Assembly (NCBI GenBank): GCA_948468495.1
Contig: CAOKJI010000071.1
Coordinates: 1 to 7,662 of the forward strand
Direction of reading: 5' to 3'
DNA length: 7,662 nucleotides
Origin: an uncultured Dorea sp.
GTDB taxonomy: Bacteria; Bacillota_A; Clostridia; Lachnospirales; Lachnospiraceae
Shown: piece after piece, positions 6,571 through 7,662 of the stretch
Numbering within the stretch: position 1 is the stretch's first letter
How the letters are laid out: the number at the start of each line of letters is the position of its first letter
Translations under genes and position numbers: made by a program
The notes under the pieces: generated by a model
Told to the model about the DNA's origin: nothing
The model's database searches: none
Seen by the model: the letters and a program-made list of their open reading frames with translations, nothing else

Positions 6571-7446
6571 ATGGATATACAAGACTTAAAATGTTTCCTA
6601 ACCGTCTGTAAATATATGAATTTCACAAAAGCGGGACAGGAACTCCACTTCTCCCAGCAGGGAATCAGTAAGATTATCAAACAGATGGAATCCTCTCTCG
6701 GAGTACCGCTCTTTGTGCGGGAACGCTCGAAACTCCGCCTGACGGAGTATGGCTCTTACCTTTACCCCATGGCGAAGAAGCTCTGCGACGAATACCAGAC
6801 TCTGACTGACAATATGCATTCCTTCATTGCAAAAGATAATGAAAAATTGAAGATTGCAATTCCCCGGGGCATGACATGGGAATTAATCGGCAGCCAGCTC
6901 CAAAACTTTTACAACCACTTTGACAACGCGCAGCTACTGATTACCCAGACCGACGACCTTGGCGTAGAAAAAGCCCTGTTAAATGGAGACGCAGACATTG
7001 GATTCTGCATTGCTCCGATTTCTTCCGAGCTTTTTACTCTCCACAAAATCCATCGGGAAAATACCCATTATATGATTAGCACCCAGAATCCCCTCTCCGA
7101 AAAAAGCGAATTATCCATTGATGATATGCGCAACGAGAAATTTATCGGATTCGGCGCCAGAAATAAAGGTCACGATACCTTAAAGAATTATTGCAGAGAG
7201 GTAGGATTCGAGCCGGTTCTTTACGCGGAAGTAGACGACATGAATATCCTGTATCAGATGGTAAAAGAGAACAGAGGAATCGGATTCTACGTGGGAAATC
7301 CTGCTAACGCGTCTCTGATTGACGGGATTAAGCTTGTCCGCGACGTAAGCGCCAACTGGTATTGGGAAATCATTCTCGCCACCAGCCGTCTGCATAAGCT
7401 GCGGCCTGTCGACAAAGCCTTTATCAAAGAATTTCATGACTGGTAA
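6571..7446 (+). CDS. LysR-type transcriptional regulator, divergent from the operon
   Basis: The protein has 291 aa, normal for the family (about 290-310). The N-terminus is a typical winged helix-turn-helix: DLKCFLTVCKYMNFTKAGQE at 5-24 and FSQQGISKIIKQMESSLGVP at 27-46, followed by LFVRERSKLRLTEYG. A linker helix covers about 60-90. The effector-binding domain (about 92-291) starts with KLKIAIPRG and contains NGDADIGFCIAP at 138-149 and NRGIGFYVGNPA at 234-245, the usual places for ligand contacts. AAGGAG (6556-6561) lies nine bases before the ATG. The family normally works as tetramers that sense a small molecule and activate a divergent promoter. Here the divergent genes are the reductase-transporter operon, so the inducer may be the unsaturated substrate or its product. 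This is inferred from position; the target could be elsewhere. Confidence 0.94.
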   Translation: MDIQDLKCFLTVCKYMNFTKAGQELHFSQQGISKIIKQMESSLGVPLFVRERSKLRLTEYGSYLYPMAKKLCDEYQTLTDNMHSFIAKDNEKLKIAIPRGMTWELIGSQLQNFYNHFDNAQLLITQTDDLGVEKALLNGDADIGFCIAPISSELFTLHKIHRENTHYMISTQNPLSEKSELSIDDMRNEKFIGFGARNKGHDTLKNYCREVGFEPVLYAEVDDMNILYQMVKENRGIGFYVGNPANASLIDGIKLVRDVSANWYWEIILATSRLHKLRPVDKAFIKEFHDW

Positions 7447-7457
7447 AAATCTTACCA
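7441..7457. repeat. Small perfect inverted repeat overlapping the regulator stop codon
   Basis: TGGTAA (7441-7446), loop AAATC, TTACCA (7452-7457). It includes the TAA stop of the LysR-type gene and touches the -35 of the next promoter. It is followed by TTGAAAA, not by a T run, so it is unlikely to be a terminator. It may be a protein-binding site or chance. Confidence 0.4.
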
Positions 7458-7486
7458 TTGAAAATCTTTCTCTTTTATTATATGAT
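7458..7486 (+). promoter_or_regulatory. Promoter for the pyrB leader
   Basis: TTGAAA (7458-7463), a 17-base spacer and TATGAT (7481-7486) match the sigma-A consensus at 5 of 6 in each box. It begins 11 bases after the upstream stop codon. A start near 7493 would give a leader of about 126 bases before the pyrB ATG. Confidence 0.75.
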
Positions 7487-7510
7487 AGTAGGGAAGTAAC
7501 CAAATAAACC

Positions 7511-7552
7511 ATGCAGAAGTTTTTCAGGAGGGAACTGATTTTAAGAACTTAA
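7511..7552 (+). CDS. Possible 13-residue leader peptide upstream of pyrB
   Basis: An open frame encodes MQKFFRRELILRT and stops at 7550-7552, inside the loop of the antiterminator hairpin. The only upstream purine-rich stretch is AGGGAAG (7490-7496), about 14 bases away, so initiation would be weak. If translated, a ribosome moving close behind RNA polymerase would cover the left side of the terminator stem, as pyrL does in E. coli pyrBI attenuation. Speculative; it may not be translated. Confidence 0.25.
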   Translation: MQKFFRRELILRT

Positions 7553-7585
7553 GTGACGATACCTTTCTTAAAAACTTCTTTTTTT
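7515..7585 (+). terminator. Intrinsic terminator in the pyrB leader, probable attenuator
   Basis: AGAAGTTTTT (7515-7524) pairs perfectly with AAAAACTTCT (7570-7579). After one mismatch, AGGAGGG (7526-7532) pairs with CCTTTCT (7562-7568), including two G-U pairs. A run of seven Ts (7579-7585) follows the stem. It stands between the only good promoter seen and pyrB, so it should reduce pyrB transcription unless the hairpin is prevented. It would also stop read-through from the regulator gene. Confidence 0.72.
7539..7573 (+). promoter_or_regulatory. Antiterminator hairpin competing with the pyrB leader terminator
   Basis: TTTTAAGAA (7539-7547) is a perfect complement of TTCTTAAAA (7565-7573), with a 17-base loop. 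Bases 7565-7573 are needed for the terminator stem, so the two folds exclude each other. The local hairpin forms first during transcription. No PyrR-type loop consensus is evident, so the signal that chooses between the folds is unknown. Confidence 0.5.
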
Positions 7586-7618
7586 ATGCTATTTTCTCAT
7601 TGCCAGAAGGAGGTTGTT

Positions 7619-7662
7619 ATGAGACATTTGATGAGTCCGCTGGATTTTACAGTGGAAGAATT
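7619..7662 (+). CDS. pyrB: Aspartate carbamoyltransferase catalytic subunit, first 14 codons only
   Basis: The visible N-terminus MRHLMSPLDFTVEE matches, from memory, the start of clostridial aspartate carbamoyltransferases. That enzyme joins carbamoyl phosphate and aspartate in the first committed step of pyrimidine synthesis, in the cytosol. A strong AAGGAGG (7607-7613) lies five bases before the ATG. The rest, including all active-site residues, is outside the window, so the call rests on 14 residues. The leader with a promoter, terminator and antiterminator fits a pyrimidine gene controlled by attenuation. It has no evident functional link with the reductase cluster upstream. Confidence 0.75.
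   Translation, partial: MRHLMSPLDFTVEE

Noticed and set aside
7441..7470. Terminator of the LysR-type gene at the TGGTAA/TTACCA repeat
   Set aside because: The six-pair AT-rich stem is not followed by a T run; the downstream hairpin at 7515-7585 is a far better terminator.
7490..7618. PyrR-binding attenuator of Bacillus type
   Set aside because: I could not find the conserved PyrR loop (CNGNGAGG-like) in a hairpin upstream of the terminator.

Overview
The window looks like a chromosomal piece of a Gram-positive anaerobe of the class Clostridia, most likely Lachnospiraceae. This is an inference from strong AGGAGG-type ribosome binding sites, moderate GC, two oxygen-sensitive-type flavin/Fe-S ene-reductases of the 2,4-dienoyl-CoA reductase/enoate reductase/BaiCD-BaiH superfamily, and a pyrB start typical of clostridia. 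No species can be named from the sequence alone.

Left and centre (1-6201, minus strand): four tightly packed genes read leftwards as one probable operon, in the order ene-reductase A (6201-4219), MFS transporter A (4185-3019), ene-reductase B (3017-1062), MFS transporter B (1040 to beyond the left edge). Gaps are 33, 1 and 21 bases. Each reductase is a full three-part enzyme (FMN TIM barrel, four-cysteine Fe-S site, FAD/NAD(P)H domain), and each is followed by its own transporter. The two transporters look like paralogs. The simplest reading is reductive metabolism of one or two imported alpha,beta-unsaturated compounds (enoate, enone, steroid or bile-acid-like, or plant phenolic). The substrate cannot be read from the sequence. 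There is no CoA ligase, dehydratase or other bai gene in view.

Regulatory gap (6202-6570): between the operon and a divergent LysR-type regulator gene lie 369 bases without a convincing gene. They hold a candidate operon promoter, a 31-base dyad suited to be a LysR-family operator, and a striking 212-base element. The element has 49-base inverted repeats with only three mismatches, and its interior can fold into two interleaved stems (pseudoknot or switch). It is the least explained part of the window.

Right (6571-7662, plus strand): the LysR-type regulator (291 aa) probably controls the divergent operon. It is followed by a good sigma-A-like promoter, a leader with a U-tailed terminator hairpin, a mutually exclusive antiterminator hairpin and a possible 13-residue leader peptide. 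The first 14 codons of pyrB (aspartate carbamoyltransferase, pyrimidine biosynthesis) follow. This suggests attenuation control of pyrB, unrelated to the reductase cluster.
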